Shown: piece after piece, positions 36,050 through 46,181 of the stretch
How the letters are laid out: each line of letters opens with the position of its first letter
Position numbering within the stretch: the stretch's first letter is position 1
NCBI RefSeq assembly: GCF_964204645.1
Contig: NC_134034.1
Span: 2,016,072-2,080,071 of the forward strand
From: Tubulanus polymorphus
Lineage: Eukaryota; Nemertea; Palaeonemertea; Tubulaniformes; Tubulanidae
Direction: 5' to 3'
Length of the DNA stretch: 64,000 nt
Notes under the pieces: model-generated
What the model was told of the DNA's origin: nothing
The model's database searches: none
What the model saw: the letters and a program-made list of their open reading frames with translations, nothing else
Position numbers and translations under genes: made by a program

Positions 36050-36400
36050 AATGACAGCATCTAATTACCTTATTGTGTTTGATTGATAAGTACCCTTCGA
36101 GAAAAGATTGCTGCTTCAATAAATCCCCCTACGACATCATTGGATTACCTACTAGTGATTGATCTTCGAGAAATGATGGCTGCCTCCATAAATCCACCTA
36201 TGACATCCAACAAATTACCTACTAGTGATTTGATCTGTTGACATTCCTAGAAAAGATGTCCGCCTTCATTAATCCACCTATGACGTCATCAAATTGTCTA
36301 AGTTATTTTGATGAAGGCTGTCGTCTTTGAAATTCTTATAGACCGAAATCACTAGTAGACGGATCGATGATGTCATAGGGTGATACATAGAGTAAAGCCA
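36050..36400 (+). repeat. Dispersed ~80-bp repeat, 3 units plus one inverted
   Basis: Three units with ATGTCTGCC/ATGGCTGCC, AAATCCACCTATGACATC and CCTACTAGTGATTTGATCT; the last part (36310-36390) is in reverse orientation. Confidence 0.75.
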
Positions 36401-37860
36401 TGATTGCTGGATAGTTCGGACTAGGCTATTTTTGGTGAGCCTTCTTAAAAGCGGTAATAGATAGTGGTACTCGCGTATTTTTTCAACAATTCCAGCTTTC
36501 GATGTTACTATAAAGGATACAATCATGTTTAAAACAGTATTGTGCATTTTAACCAGATCGCCTCTTTCCGCATTCTTCTCATAAGTATTCCTAGAGACTT
36601 TAGGGAAAAAGTATTCTTTTCTAAACCTAGACGACTTCCTCGGTGAAAACTTTGACGTGCGTTTTTAAAAAGCATTTATTATAAGTCGCGATCGCACGAG
36701 CGAGTGGTATACACGTGAACGGGCTCTCTAATTAGACCACGGTCCCTACGACTCCTTGATTACGTAAAAACTAAAAGATATTTTTGTCTAGTTTATAGTT
36801 GTACAGTAGACTACTACCCCTAATATCGATACAGTTGGGACTTGGATTTTTTTACCCAATTATGCGGTTACTTAATTAGAAACCGAGATTAGAGAAAAAT
36901 TTGCTTACAAAACCATTGAATTACTGATTAACTGAGATAAACAGTACCGATTCAGGAGGCGTCTGCTGTAATTGAGATACGAAAGTGAGGCAGACGCTTC
37001 CTCGAACTCTGAATTTTCTCCTTTAAAACTTATATCCAGGAATGACTGATCTGTAGGCACGGGCCTCGTCTGGTGCAGGCCCAACTGTCTCGTGTGATCG
37101 CGGCCTATATCCAGTCTAGGGCGGTTAGTTAGTTATTCAGTATTATTAGCCCGGAACAAATCAAACTCAACTACGACTAAAGTTGTTCGAAAATTTCGAG
37201 GAGGTTTATACCAGTTTTGTGTTCAACTGAGAAGAAAAAGAAATTATATATATATTTATATATTTTTGAATATGGTTTTAGACAATCAGTGATCTTCCAT
37301 ACTTAGACCAGACTTAGGTCGCGTTTCGACCGGTTCTCGTCTCGGTAGAATTTCCGAAAACAGTGATTGTTATTTCTAAGCTTCGTCGATGTTTTATTTC
37401 GAACTGATCGATAAAATCACCGTTAAATAATGTGCTATAATTAGTTATGGTTTTTGTGCTAATCCGTGCGGAACTTTTTTCGTATCATTCAAGAATAAAA
37501 CTTGATTTGAATCTCGCTGTAGCGTTAAAGACGTCTTGTTGTCGAGTGCTGGATTTAATTTCATGGTGTCTGCTTTTGGAGAGAATCTCTTCTCGGTGCC
37601 TGGTACATGTACCATTAATCTGGAGCCACCCCCTTGGACTATCTACAGCGTGGAACCACCCTTCAGCCTATCTGGAAACGCCCCCTTGGACAATCCGCTA
37701 CTCTTTTGGACGATTATGCTCTCTGAAAATTTTATCTTCAATATGTAGCTCGAAAACCCCTTGAACTTATGGTAATGTGGAGCCAACCATTTGGACAATC
37801 TAGCTTGGAAGTACCGTTTTGACCCTGTAACCACCGCACAATCTATGGCCTGGAAATGAC

Positions 37861-38367
37861 ACTAATTTCTATTTCAACCTGACTTTAGAGCATTCTGGGT
37901 GGCCTGGCTCGATAATTTTTGGTAGTACATACCTGATAAAGGTCTGAATAGGACCAGAAAGGACAGGCAGTCGACCTAAATCATCATTTTTTAATCCATT
38001 TGAAACTGTATTGAAGGATATCCATAAAGACTTCACTGAAAGGGGTAAAATGAAGAGAAATGAGACTCCATGATTTGAAAGTTTAACAATATGTTTCCAT
38101 GCCTACGTATCAAATTTCATTTGGTAGGCATGGAGACATATTGTTAAACTTTCAAATCACGGAGTCTCTTTTCTCTCAGGAACCCCTCTCAATGCAGACT
38201 TTTTGGATATCCTTCAATACAGTTTCAAATGGATTAAAAAATGATGATTTAGGTCGACTGCCAATGCATTCTGGCCCTAATAAGACTTCTATCAGGCATG
38301 TACTACCAAAACTGACTGAGCTAGGCCACCCTGTATGCTTTCAAGTCAGGTTGAAATAGACATTAGT
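37861..38367. mobile_element. Foldback element with full-length inverted arms
   Basis: 507 bp that is inverted over nearly its whole length. The left end ACTAATTTCTATTTCAACCTG faces CAGGTTGAAATAGACATTAGT. Next TTTTGGTAGTACAT faces ATGTACTACCAAAA, then CAGTCGACCTAAATCATCAT faces ATGATGATTTAGGTCGACTG. The arms meet at CATGCCTACG / GGTAGGCATG. No open reading frame is credible. It is the reference copy for partial elements at 17752-18125, 26431-26655 and 28108-28520. Confidence 0.88.
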
Positions 38368-38851
38368 CTGTCTGGGATTACTTCAATCAGTAGTCTGAAA
38401 CCACCCCTTCAAACATACTCCGTATACAGAAGAGTCGGCAGCCTGGATCAAACCCCAAGGTTGGACTCTCTTCTGGTTGTGTACCATATCCATAAGGGAA
38501 GAAATAACCATGTCTGAGGTTTACTTGAATAATTGCACAACTTGCATAAAGTTTATTTTCAAAAACAGATCATACATATCGGTATCATATTCAGAAAGAA
38601 ACTAATCAATACAGCATTTTGATGTGACGCTATTTTTCGGAGGACCCCGTCGCGAGTTAAATATCTCCAAACAAGCCTTCCTGAAATGCATTCTAGTCTA
38701 ATACGGAAGAAGTTTGATATGAGCGATATTTTTAGAGCCTTTTAATCGGTATCGGCACAAATGCCTCCAGGATATTTATTGCCCCCCCCCCCAATTTTAA
38801 CTTCAATTTCGATCAATCTTTCGATTCAAGTACTTCAGACCTCATTGAAAA

Positions 38852-38956
38852 TGTTCCACAGTTGTGAGTTAGAGTTAACTCTGAGTTAAAGTTAGTTCAT
38901 TTTCAATGTTTTAACCCAGGGTCAATTCTTAATTCAGAACTGTGGAACTGGACCCA
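38852..38956. mobile_element. Palindromic MITE, CAGTTCCACAGTTGTGAG family, copy 2
   Basis: TTCCACAGTTGTGAGTTAGA faces AATTCAGAACTGTGGAACTG; interior AGTTAGTTCATTTTCAATG as in the copies at 33896 and 50082. Confidence 0.75.
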
Positions 38957-39381
38957 CATTTTCAATGAGGTCAATGGTTCAAACTTAACCGATTTAACCA
39001 TTGATGACACGGCGCCCTCATCTGCTAAAGTGACGGATCACTAACTATAGTAGAAGATGACTAATTATCAGGGTAGCCAATAACTGGAAATCAGGCAATT
39101 GTCATAAATTCCTTTAAATCAATATGGTCACAATTTTACTATCAGGGGCTTGTTGCTCAAAAGTTGGCAAAGTGACGACAAATGAAATTGCAATGTCACC
39201 GTGGTCCACTGGTTAACTTGAAACAACTTTTGCTCAACTCATCGCTGAATTTAACGACTATCTAAATTCTAAGGCGGTTTTAGAAAAAAATGCGTGAAAT
39301 AATCGCTTTGATAAAAGAAACTGAAGTAGATGCTCCGCGAGAAAAGTCCGTCTGCTCCGTCGATAGAGAATCCGTCTGCTG

Positions 39382-42300
39382 CTAAGATTTTTCCTTCGTG
39401 TTGGCGACAGTCGCTTTTCGTTTCTTCACCATTTCGGCTAAATATTTAAATCGTTCTATACAATCCTCCTGCAACAACAACAACAACAACAAGGAATTTT
39501 ATCAGAATAGTTCAGAAAATGGAGCTATGTCAGAAAGATTGCTAGATATTAGGAGATTTCGAGGAGAAAATTTCAAATTTCAAGGAAGCGTCTGCATCAC
39601 TTTTATATCCCGATTACAGTAGACTCCTCCTAAATCGGTACTGTTTATCTCAGTAAACCGTTAATTCAGTGATTTTGTAAACAAATTTTTACCCTTGACA
39701 TAAACTAAACTCAATTTCCAACATGGGAACCGCCTTTGGGTAAAAACAAATCCCTACTGTGTAGATTAACGGTAGAAACTATTACTCACTTTAGTTTTAC
39801 CGGTGATGCACTCGGCTATTTTATCCCACCGATCGGTTGTTCCTTTCGGGTGTTTCGCCAGCGCCCATTCTAACGTTTTCTGCTGCGCTTGCGTCCACGT
39901 TTTTGCGCCGGTTTGCGTCGTAATCACCGACGCCGCTGAATTCTCCTTTTCCGAATTCCGCGTTGAGTTCGACGACGTTTCGAAGTCGGCGGATTTTTTA
40001 TTCGACGAGTTTTTTATCGCGACTTTTCGCGCGTTTAGATTATTCTCAATTTCTCCAGTATTCCCTCGCAATTCCGCCGGCGGCGACGGAGAGTTTTTAT
40101 CGACCAATCGAGTCGACATGATTTCGTCGCTGACCGCTTTCGGCTTCGACGCGACGTCCTCCTCGGAGCAGACCAACCCCTGCACTGACGGGTCGACGGA
40201 AACCTCGCCGAAATTTTGCAGACCCTTCGCTTTTTTTATCACCTGCGTTAAAAATAATATTAATTGAAATACTAGATTAACAGATGATTAAAAGTTATTT
40301 AGAAAATTATTCATCTAACTTAGTCTTTTCAGAGTGCGATGCGGTGTATAAATCAGTGATGGAGTTTACTAGTACATCGCATCACGGTGTATTGATGTTA
40401 TTAGTGATTAGTTTTTATCTATTCTTTTCTCTTTAACTATTCAACAAACAGCGATGGAATCTTTTAAAATTTTCAAATTATCTCCTGCACTTTCAGGTAT
40501 CAATCAGTACTGAAAGCGTTAAAGACAAACCAGACCCGCAGAAGAGTAGAGCTCGGTTCTGCCGACTTATTTTCGGAAATAGACACGACACGTACCTCTG
40601 AGACGGGCCGTCCCATGAATTCGGCTATTTTGACCCATCTGTTCGACGTGCCTCCCGGGAATTTATTCACCGCTCGCGACAAAGTGGCGTATTCCTCCGT
40701 ACTCCACTCACCCGCCTGAAATCATTACAATCAGAAATCAGAAATCGGGGTCCATTCAGATCAACCATTCTTGGCTAGGTGGAATTTTGGAGGAGAAAAT
40801 TTCACATTTCAAGGAAGCGTCTGCATCATTTTCATATCCCAATTACAGTAGATTCCTCATAAATCGGTACTGTTTATCTCGGTAAACCATTAATTCAGCG
40901 GTTTTGTAAGCAAATCTTTATTCTATACACTACCTAAACTCAATTCTAATTCAGTAACCGCCTAATAGGGTAAAAACAAATCTTGGCCCCAACTGTACCG
41001 ATTTAGGCGTAGTCAAAAATACATAAAGTATACACTCTACAGTACATACTCTTTATGTATTTTTGGCGTAGTCTAATGTTCAACTTCTTAAGTATCTACC
41101 GGTAATTACCTATTTCTAAAAATTTAAGGAGTTTTAAAGGAGTTTCAGGCATTTTGTTCAAATCAAATCAAAAGAGCCGTAGTGACCCTAGATTTATCCG
41201 TTGATGTGAGTATCTTTGATCGATGAACTGCACAAACCTTTTTTCTATCGTCATCGTTCTCGGCGTTAGTAGTGTTATCGGACTGGATAACAGCGGCGTA
41301 TTGGACTGGTTTCAGGATGTTCGACGCTTCCGCGTAAATGAACTCCGGCTGCGGTTCGACGACGACGCGCTTCCTGCGCGGGCGAATTTGTTCTGAAATT
41401 AACATAACGAATCCCCCTATGACATCATCGAAGTACCTACTACTGATTTGATCAATAGTAACTTCGAGAAAAGATGTTTGCTTCTATAAATCCCCCTATG
41501 ACATCATCGAATTCCTTACTAGCGATTTTATCTGAATTATTTTCTAGAAAAGATGGCTGCTCCTATAAATCCCCCTATGACATCATCAGATTGTAATAAA
41601 ACAAAAGACAGCATCTCTCACCCTCTGATTCCTCCTCATTACTATTCTCATTCTCGTTTTCCTCGTTCGCCGCCGTAGCAGCGATCTCGGCCGCCGTTTT
41701 CTGATGTCGGTATTCGTCGATCGAAGCCTTCACGCGGCGCCACGTCTGCGGTAGATTTCTGGCGCTCGCCGCGAACCACTTGACGAGCGCGAACGGAATC
41801 AGATCCTGCCAGCGCGGACGCGGTATTGTTTCGACCATGTTCGCGCGGTACATCTTGTTCAGTTCCGAGTCGTCTTCGCGCTTCTTGCGACTTTTCTTCT
41901 TGTTTTTTTCGATTTGCTCGCTGATGAACTCGTCCTGCAGAAAATACAACGACTTTAAACAATTTTCAATTAAAATGTCAAAAATCTTTACCTAAAATGT
42001 GGCTTAATCCAAAATTTTTATCACAAAAATGAATCAATAGTGAAACAAACTATAGCTAGATTGAAGAGCCCCCTGGTGTCTGTGACAAACTATCGCTAGA
42101 TTGAAGAGCCTCCTGGTGTCTGTGGAACAAACCATCATCCGATTGAAGAGCCCCCTAGTGTCTATGTAACAAACTATTATCAGATTAAAGCCCTCTGGTG
42201 TATGTGTGAGGAACTATCATTACACTGAAGAGCCCCCTGGTGACTGTGTAACAAACCATCATAAGATCGAAGAGCCCCCTAGTGTCTGGGTAACAAACTA

Positions 42301-43219
42301 CGAATACGAATACGAATATTTATTTACACTCCAACCATTTCCATGGTATATGGAGGAAAAACAGTATTTACAATAATTACAAACTGTTAATAGATTGAAG
42401 TTCCCTCTGGTGTCTGACTAACAAACTATAATTGAAGAGAACAAACTATCATGCCAGGCTTTGGCTTGAAGCCCCTCCTGGCGTCTATGCAACAAATTAT
42501 TGCTTCAGGCTTCCTCTATTGCCAGTTTAACTTACCACAGCCAGTCTCTTCTCAAAGTAAATTGCCCACTTGACCAAAAACTGACCGATGGTCAGTACGA
42601 TGAACAAGATCACCGACATTTCGAGGATGCCCATTTTACGAGCACGCCGATAGTAGAAAATCGGTTGCCTCCAGTTCGGAAGACCGTTGACCAAAACATC
42701 GTTATATCTTAAAGAAGAGAAAGAACAAATTGTAAAACCCCTTCACTTCGTTACCGTTTAGTTTAAGTTAAACAATTTGGCTTTCAAACCTTTTACGTTT
42801 GTCCGAATCTTTGAGTACTTCATAAACGGCCACCAGATGGCGAAACTTTGTTTCCGCGTCTTTGGCGTCGTTTTTATCGGGATGAAGTTGAAGGGTTAAT
42901 TTTCGGTAAGCTTTACGAATTTCTGACGTACTCGCGGCCTGTAGATTAGAAAGAAATGTGAAATTTTATACATTTTTCCCGTGCGGCCGTGGTGCGGGAA
43001 GCCGAAAAGGGTCTGCTGCCTGCTGGGACTGGGTGGGTGACATTTGGGCTATACCGTTTATACCTGATCGACTCCGAGAAAATCGTAGAAATTCTCATTG
43101 ACTTCTTCAACGACGTCGAACAGCTCGAAATCCTCATTATCCCAAGCGGCGACGGCGCTGAAAACTAATAGAAAAGTCGACCAGGAAATAATCAAATTCT
43201 GCGAACTGGGCGCCGCCAT
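39382..43219 (-). CDS. DNAJC1: DNAJC1 (ER J-protein with two SANT domains), 8 exons
   Basis: An ER-membrane Hsp40: the luminal J domain stimulates BiP, and the cytosolic part bears SANT domains and contacts ribosomes in vertebrates. Exons (minus): 43219-43064, 42938-42790, 42707-42536, 41934-41622, 41392-41238, 40715-40596, 40242-39790, 39468-39382. Phases agree throughout and give 534 residues (human about 554). A signal peptide (SWSTFLLVFSAVAAW) is followed by a J domain (NFYDFLGVD ... HPD at ~71-73), then NGLPNWRQPIFYYRRARKM, one membrane span (~132-152), a basic segment (KNKKKSRKKR), SANT1 (EWSTEEYATLSRAVNKFPGG, ~318-365), an acidic/Ser-rich linker and SANT2 (TWTQAQQKTLEWALAKHPKG, ~470-525). 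The C-terminus is KRKATVANTKEKS. DNAJC2/ZRF1 also has J plus SANT domains but lacks a signal peptide and membrane span. Confidence 0.95.
39510..39680. repeat. Dispersed repeat, AAGGAAGCGTCTGCATCA family
   Basis: AAATTTCAAGGAAGCGTCTG, ATTACAGTAGACTCCTC and AATCGGTACTGTTTATCTC recur at 40790-40990 (same orientation) and at 36820-37025 (reverse). The first two copies are in DNAJC1 introns. Confidence 0.65.
40322..40522. mobile_element. TTAA MITE, decayed copy
   Basis: Contains GTGCGATGCGGTGTATAAAT, AGTACATCGCATCACGGTGT and a right end AGTACTGAAAGCGTTAA. Both ends are mutated and the interior is shortened. It lies in DNAJC1 intron 6. Confidence 0.65.
40790..40990. repeat. Dispersed repeat, AAGGAAGCGTCTGCATCA family, copy 2
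   Basis: CACATTTCAAGGAAGCGTCTG, CAATTACAGTAGATTCCTC and AATCGGTACTGTTTATCTCG; matches 39510-39680. Confidence 0.65.
41006..41073. mobile_element. 50-bp miniature TIR element with 9-bp target duplication
   Basis: GGCGTAGTC (41006-41014) and GGCGTAGTC (41065-41073) flank 50 bp whose ends AAAAATACATAAAG and CTTTATGTATTTTT are perfect inverted repeats. Only about 20 bp lie between them. It is in DNAJC1 intron 5. Confidence 0.75.
41402..41592 (+). repeat. Dispersed ~80-bp repeat, 2-3 units
   Basis: AATCCCCCTATGACATCATC occurs three times with GAGAAAAGATGTTTGCTTC-type spacers, filling DNAJC1 intron 4 between the acceptor of exon 5 and the donor of exon 4. Confidence 0.85.
42040..42500. repeat. 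~40-bp tandem repeat, AGAGCCCCCTGGTGTCTGTG
   Basis: Six to seven units of AAACTATC...GATTGAAGAGCCCCCTGGTGTCTGTGTAAC between 42040 and 42300. Then comes an unrelated insert (about 42301-42395, with AATACGAATA) and further diverged units to 42500. It fills DNAJC1 intron 3. Confidence 0.8.
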
Positions 43220-44590
43220 CTTTGTTAGATTGGATGGGACTCGGAGTCACCCGTGTCTGAGCCCGCCGGTTTGAAAAGCGTTAAAAACGTATTTCGTTTA
43301 TCTATCATCGTTTTTTTCTATTCAAAAATCAAATAAACAAGTAATTTGAAACAAAAAAAGATTGATTTGATAACTAATCGTTTCGGGTGTTCTATGTTTA
43401 CAACTTATGACGTGTGGTCTTTTAGCTGCAGGTGCTTGTCCAAGAGGTTCACTTTTGTCCCTGGTGGTCGTCAGTCTAAAGATCATGGCTATGGCGTAAT
43501 AGTACATTGGTTACGCACAAAGCAGCATCAGGCAAGGGTTGGGTTAGGATGATGGTTACGGCTAATATTGAAATCTTAAGCTGAAATGTATGTAGATGGC
43601 AGCACTAATCAACTACAAAAACGAGAACAAATAATCATAGCCCGCCGGTCTGAAACACGTTAAAAACTTTTCCGTTTATTTATAATCGTTTTTTCTATTC
43701 AAAATCAAATAAACAAGTAATCTGAAACAAGAAATAAGATTGATTCGATTATTAATTGTTTCGGGTTTTCTATGTTTACAACTTATGAAATATGGTCCTT
43801 TCAGCTGCAGGTGCTTGTCTGAGAGGTTCACCTTTGTCCCTGGTGGTCGTCAGTCTAAAGATCATGGCTATGGCGTGATAGTACATTGGTTACACACAAA
43901 GCAGCATTATGCTAGGTTTGGGTTAGGTTTAGAGTTAGAACTAGAATTGAAATCTCAAGCTGAAATGTATGTAGATGGCAGCACTAATAAACTGCAAAAA
44001 CGTGAAAAAACAATCATTTTCAATATACAAAGCTGGTACAGTTCTATTTCATCTCAAAAAATGACTTTGTTTAACGTTTGAGTATTGTCAAATTCTGCCA
44101 ACTGGATGCAGCCAACTTTGTTAAAAGTTTGGATGGATTGGACTCGGAGTCACCCGTGTCTGAACCCGCCGGTCTGGAAAGCGTTAAAAACGTGTTCGTT
44201 TGTTTATCCTCATTTTTTAAAAATTCAAAATCAAATAAACAAGTAATTTGACACAAGAAATAAGATTGATTTGATTATCAATTGTTTCAGGGGTTCTATG
44301 TTTACAACTTATGACATAGGTCCTTTGAGCTGCAGGTGCTTGTCCAAGAGGTTCACTTTTGTCCCTGGTGGTCGTCAGTCTAAAGATCATGGCTATGGCG
44401 TGATAGTACATTGGTAACGCACAAAGCAGCATCAGGCTAGGTTTGGGTTAGTATTATGGTTAGGACTAGAATTGAAATCTCAAGCTGAAATTTATGTAGA
44501 TGGCAGCACTAATAAACTGCAAAAATTGAGAAAAAGCAATCATTTCTAATAAACAAAACTGGTAGTCTTAGTTCCATTTCATCTCATATG
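43192..44590. repeat. Triplicated DNAJC1 upstream region (~380-500-bp units)
   Basis: Three head-to-tail units, anchored at CCCGCCGG (about 43262, 43641 and 44166). Each carries CAAATAAACAAGTAAT, GAGGTTCACTTTTGTCCCTG, GTCAGTCTAAAGATCATGGC, TAGTACATTGGTTACGCACA and TGTAGATGGCAGCACTAAT. Units 1 and 3 also contain GACTCGGAGTCACCCGTGTC. Unit 1 begins inside DNAJC1 coding exon 1; unit 3 begins with a decayed copy of that same exon start (AAATTCTGCCAACTGG against AAATTCTGCGAACTGG). Unit 2 lacks the exon piece. Confidence 0.88.
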
Positions 44591-44999
44591 ACTTTGTATA
44601 ACGTTTTGATATCATTTACGAAAACGATAAGGACCGGCTTTCGAGTGGAAAATCTGGGATTCGAACCCACTATTTGACAGTTGTATGGTGGCGCTGAAGC
44701 GGCAGAGTAAACACGCACGGTAACGCTTGCACTTGCAGTGGTGTAATTGGATTACGGTTCTTAATTAGTGCGTCTTAATTAGTCATCTTAGCCCGGATTT
44801 TAACAGCGAGGATTTATTAACTACTGGGACAGAATGTGGTGAGTATTCTATATGCAAAATTGATAAATAAACGGTCATTTTGGTCAACAACAACGAACAA
44901 GGTCAAGTCCAAAAAGCAAGAAAGAAATAAGTCCAAAAAGCAAGAAAGAAATAAATACACATTTTACTTTTTAGTCACCAAAATTTCACAGTTACGAGC

Positions 45000-45310
45000 C
45001 GAGTTTGTATTCAGGCATGTGTTTAAGGGTGAAACTATAAGAGTGTGTGGTAGTCGTCACAGTTTGTATGGATGTGAATATTTTTCAAACTGAGTTCATC
45101 GTAGTAGATGATTATTAAACGCTATAGTATAAGAAAGTTAGGCAGTAATGAGTAAAGCCCTAATCATCTGTTCAAAATCAATCGTATTCACAGCAGTCGC
45201 GTGAAGAAACACTAGTGTTTTAAGGGTGAAACTAAGAGCGTTTGAAAGTCGCCACTGTTCGGTCACAGTTTGTATTGATGCGAATATTCTTCAGACCGAG
45301 TTCACTGTAT
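45000..45310. repeat. ~110-bp dispersed repeat, two copies
   Basis: GTTTAAGGGTGAAACTAAGAG, TCACAGTTTGTATNGATG and GAATATTCTTCAGACCGAG occur at 45020-45100 and 45215-45305. A third copy is at 61285-61385 in a NEK10 intron. Confidence 0.75.
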
Positions 45311-45324
45311 TTTAGTTACTTACC

Positions 45325-45487
45325 AAATCATTGGTGGTTTAGCTTTTATAATTGGATGGGCTTATACCTGTATACCAGCAATTTAGATTATAGATAAAAT
45401 CTGTGGTAAGGAATTCATTAGCCTATGTGGTTTGGGAAAATATCCGATCGCGAAACTAAACCACAGACAAGTTACTGACTAATCAAA
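45325..45487. mobile_element. Palindromic element with TGGTTTAG arms
   Basis: Left TAGTTACTTACC...GGTGGTTTAGC faces right GAAACTAAACCAC...AAGTTACTGACTA, with GGATGGGCTTAT inside. A related single block (GTCAGTAACCTGTCTGTGGT ... AAGCCCATCCGATA) is at 5992-6090 in beta-galactosidase intron 1. Confidence 0.5.
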
Positions 45488-45740
45488 GAGTTTAAAATCA
45501 GGCTTCTACAGATAAGGTTGATCTTGGCGGGCCGCACTTTTACAAAACATTTCACTTTCATAAAAAAAAGTGGCACTTTCATGAAAATCAAATCCCCCAA
45601 AGAAATAGCTGGCTATGGGCCTGCGTGATACACCACCAGTGAGGCAATCGACTCAGCTCAATTATCTTGAGGCAAGGTAAATTGAGGCATAAGTAGCACC
45701 AACAATTAGGTAGGCATAGGTAAATTAGGGAAGGGGTATA

Positions 45741-45868
45741 AGCCAGTTGCTCAAAAGTTGGTTAAAGATAACCAGTCCATAGATCCCATAGTAACAATGA
45801 ACTTGAAATTCTCACTACGTCAACTATCCACTGGTTAACTCTAACCAACCTTTGAGCAACTACAGCCC
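45741..45868. mobile_element. Palindromic MITE, AGTTGCTCAAAAGTTGGTTAA family
   Basis: GCCAGTTGCTCAAAAGTTGG faces CCAACCTTTGAGCAACTACAG; the interior has CATAGTAACAATGAACTTG and TCCACTGGTTAAC. Another good copy is at 54640-54763, and a shortened one at 39142-39240. Confidence 0.75.
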
Positions 45869-45884
45869 GTTATTAGCCAGTAGG

Positions 45885-46181
45885 CTAAACTCTTTCAGTG
45901 CATCTACACCGCAGTGCGGTGTATAAATTAATGATAGATTTTGCTAGTACACTGCAATGCGGTGTATTGATGTAATTAGTAATTAGTAATTATCTCTCTT
46001 GAAAAATGGCAGCACGTGTCAAACATAGTGAAATACTAGTAACTAACGATACACCGCATCGCGGTGTAGACGCACTATAGTGATATTCCCGTTATTCAAC
46101 ACACTAGGGTGGAATTTTTTAGAATTTTCAAATTATCTCCAGCACTCTAGGGTATTGATTAGTCAGCACTGAACGGGTTAA
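45885..46181. mobile_element. TTAA MITE, spacer copy
   Basis: Left TAAACTCTTTCAGTGCATCT, right CAGCACTGAACGGGTTAA; interior hairpins ACACCGCAGTGCGGTGTA and ACACCGCATCGCGGTGTAGA. About 297 bp, like the copy at 7530, with mutated left TTAA. Confidence 0.85.

Larger units (their letters stand above)
35703..39381. other. Spacer between convergent alpha-tubulin and DNAJC1
   Basis: Holds the alpha-tubulin 3' UTR (signal at 35995), ~80-bp repeat units (36050-36400), a ~200-bp dispersed repeat (36820-37025, minus; related to 39520-39680 and 40780-41000), the full foldback element (37861-38367), a candidate DNAJC1 polyadenylation signal TTTATT at 38552-38557 (minus AATAAA), one MITE (38852-38956) and part of another (39142-39240). 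ORFs in 37447-37834 show no family resemblance. Confidence 0.6.

Noticed and set aside
40322-40522. Candidate extra DNAJC1 exon
   Set aside because: It is a decayed TTAA MITE; the flanking exons join in phase without it.
43740-44081. 113-codon ORF upstream of DNAJC1
   Set aside because: Lies in one unit of the triplicated block; the same frame is broken in the other two units, so it is not under coding constraint.
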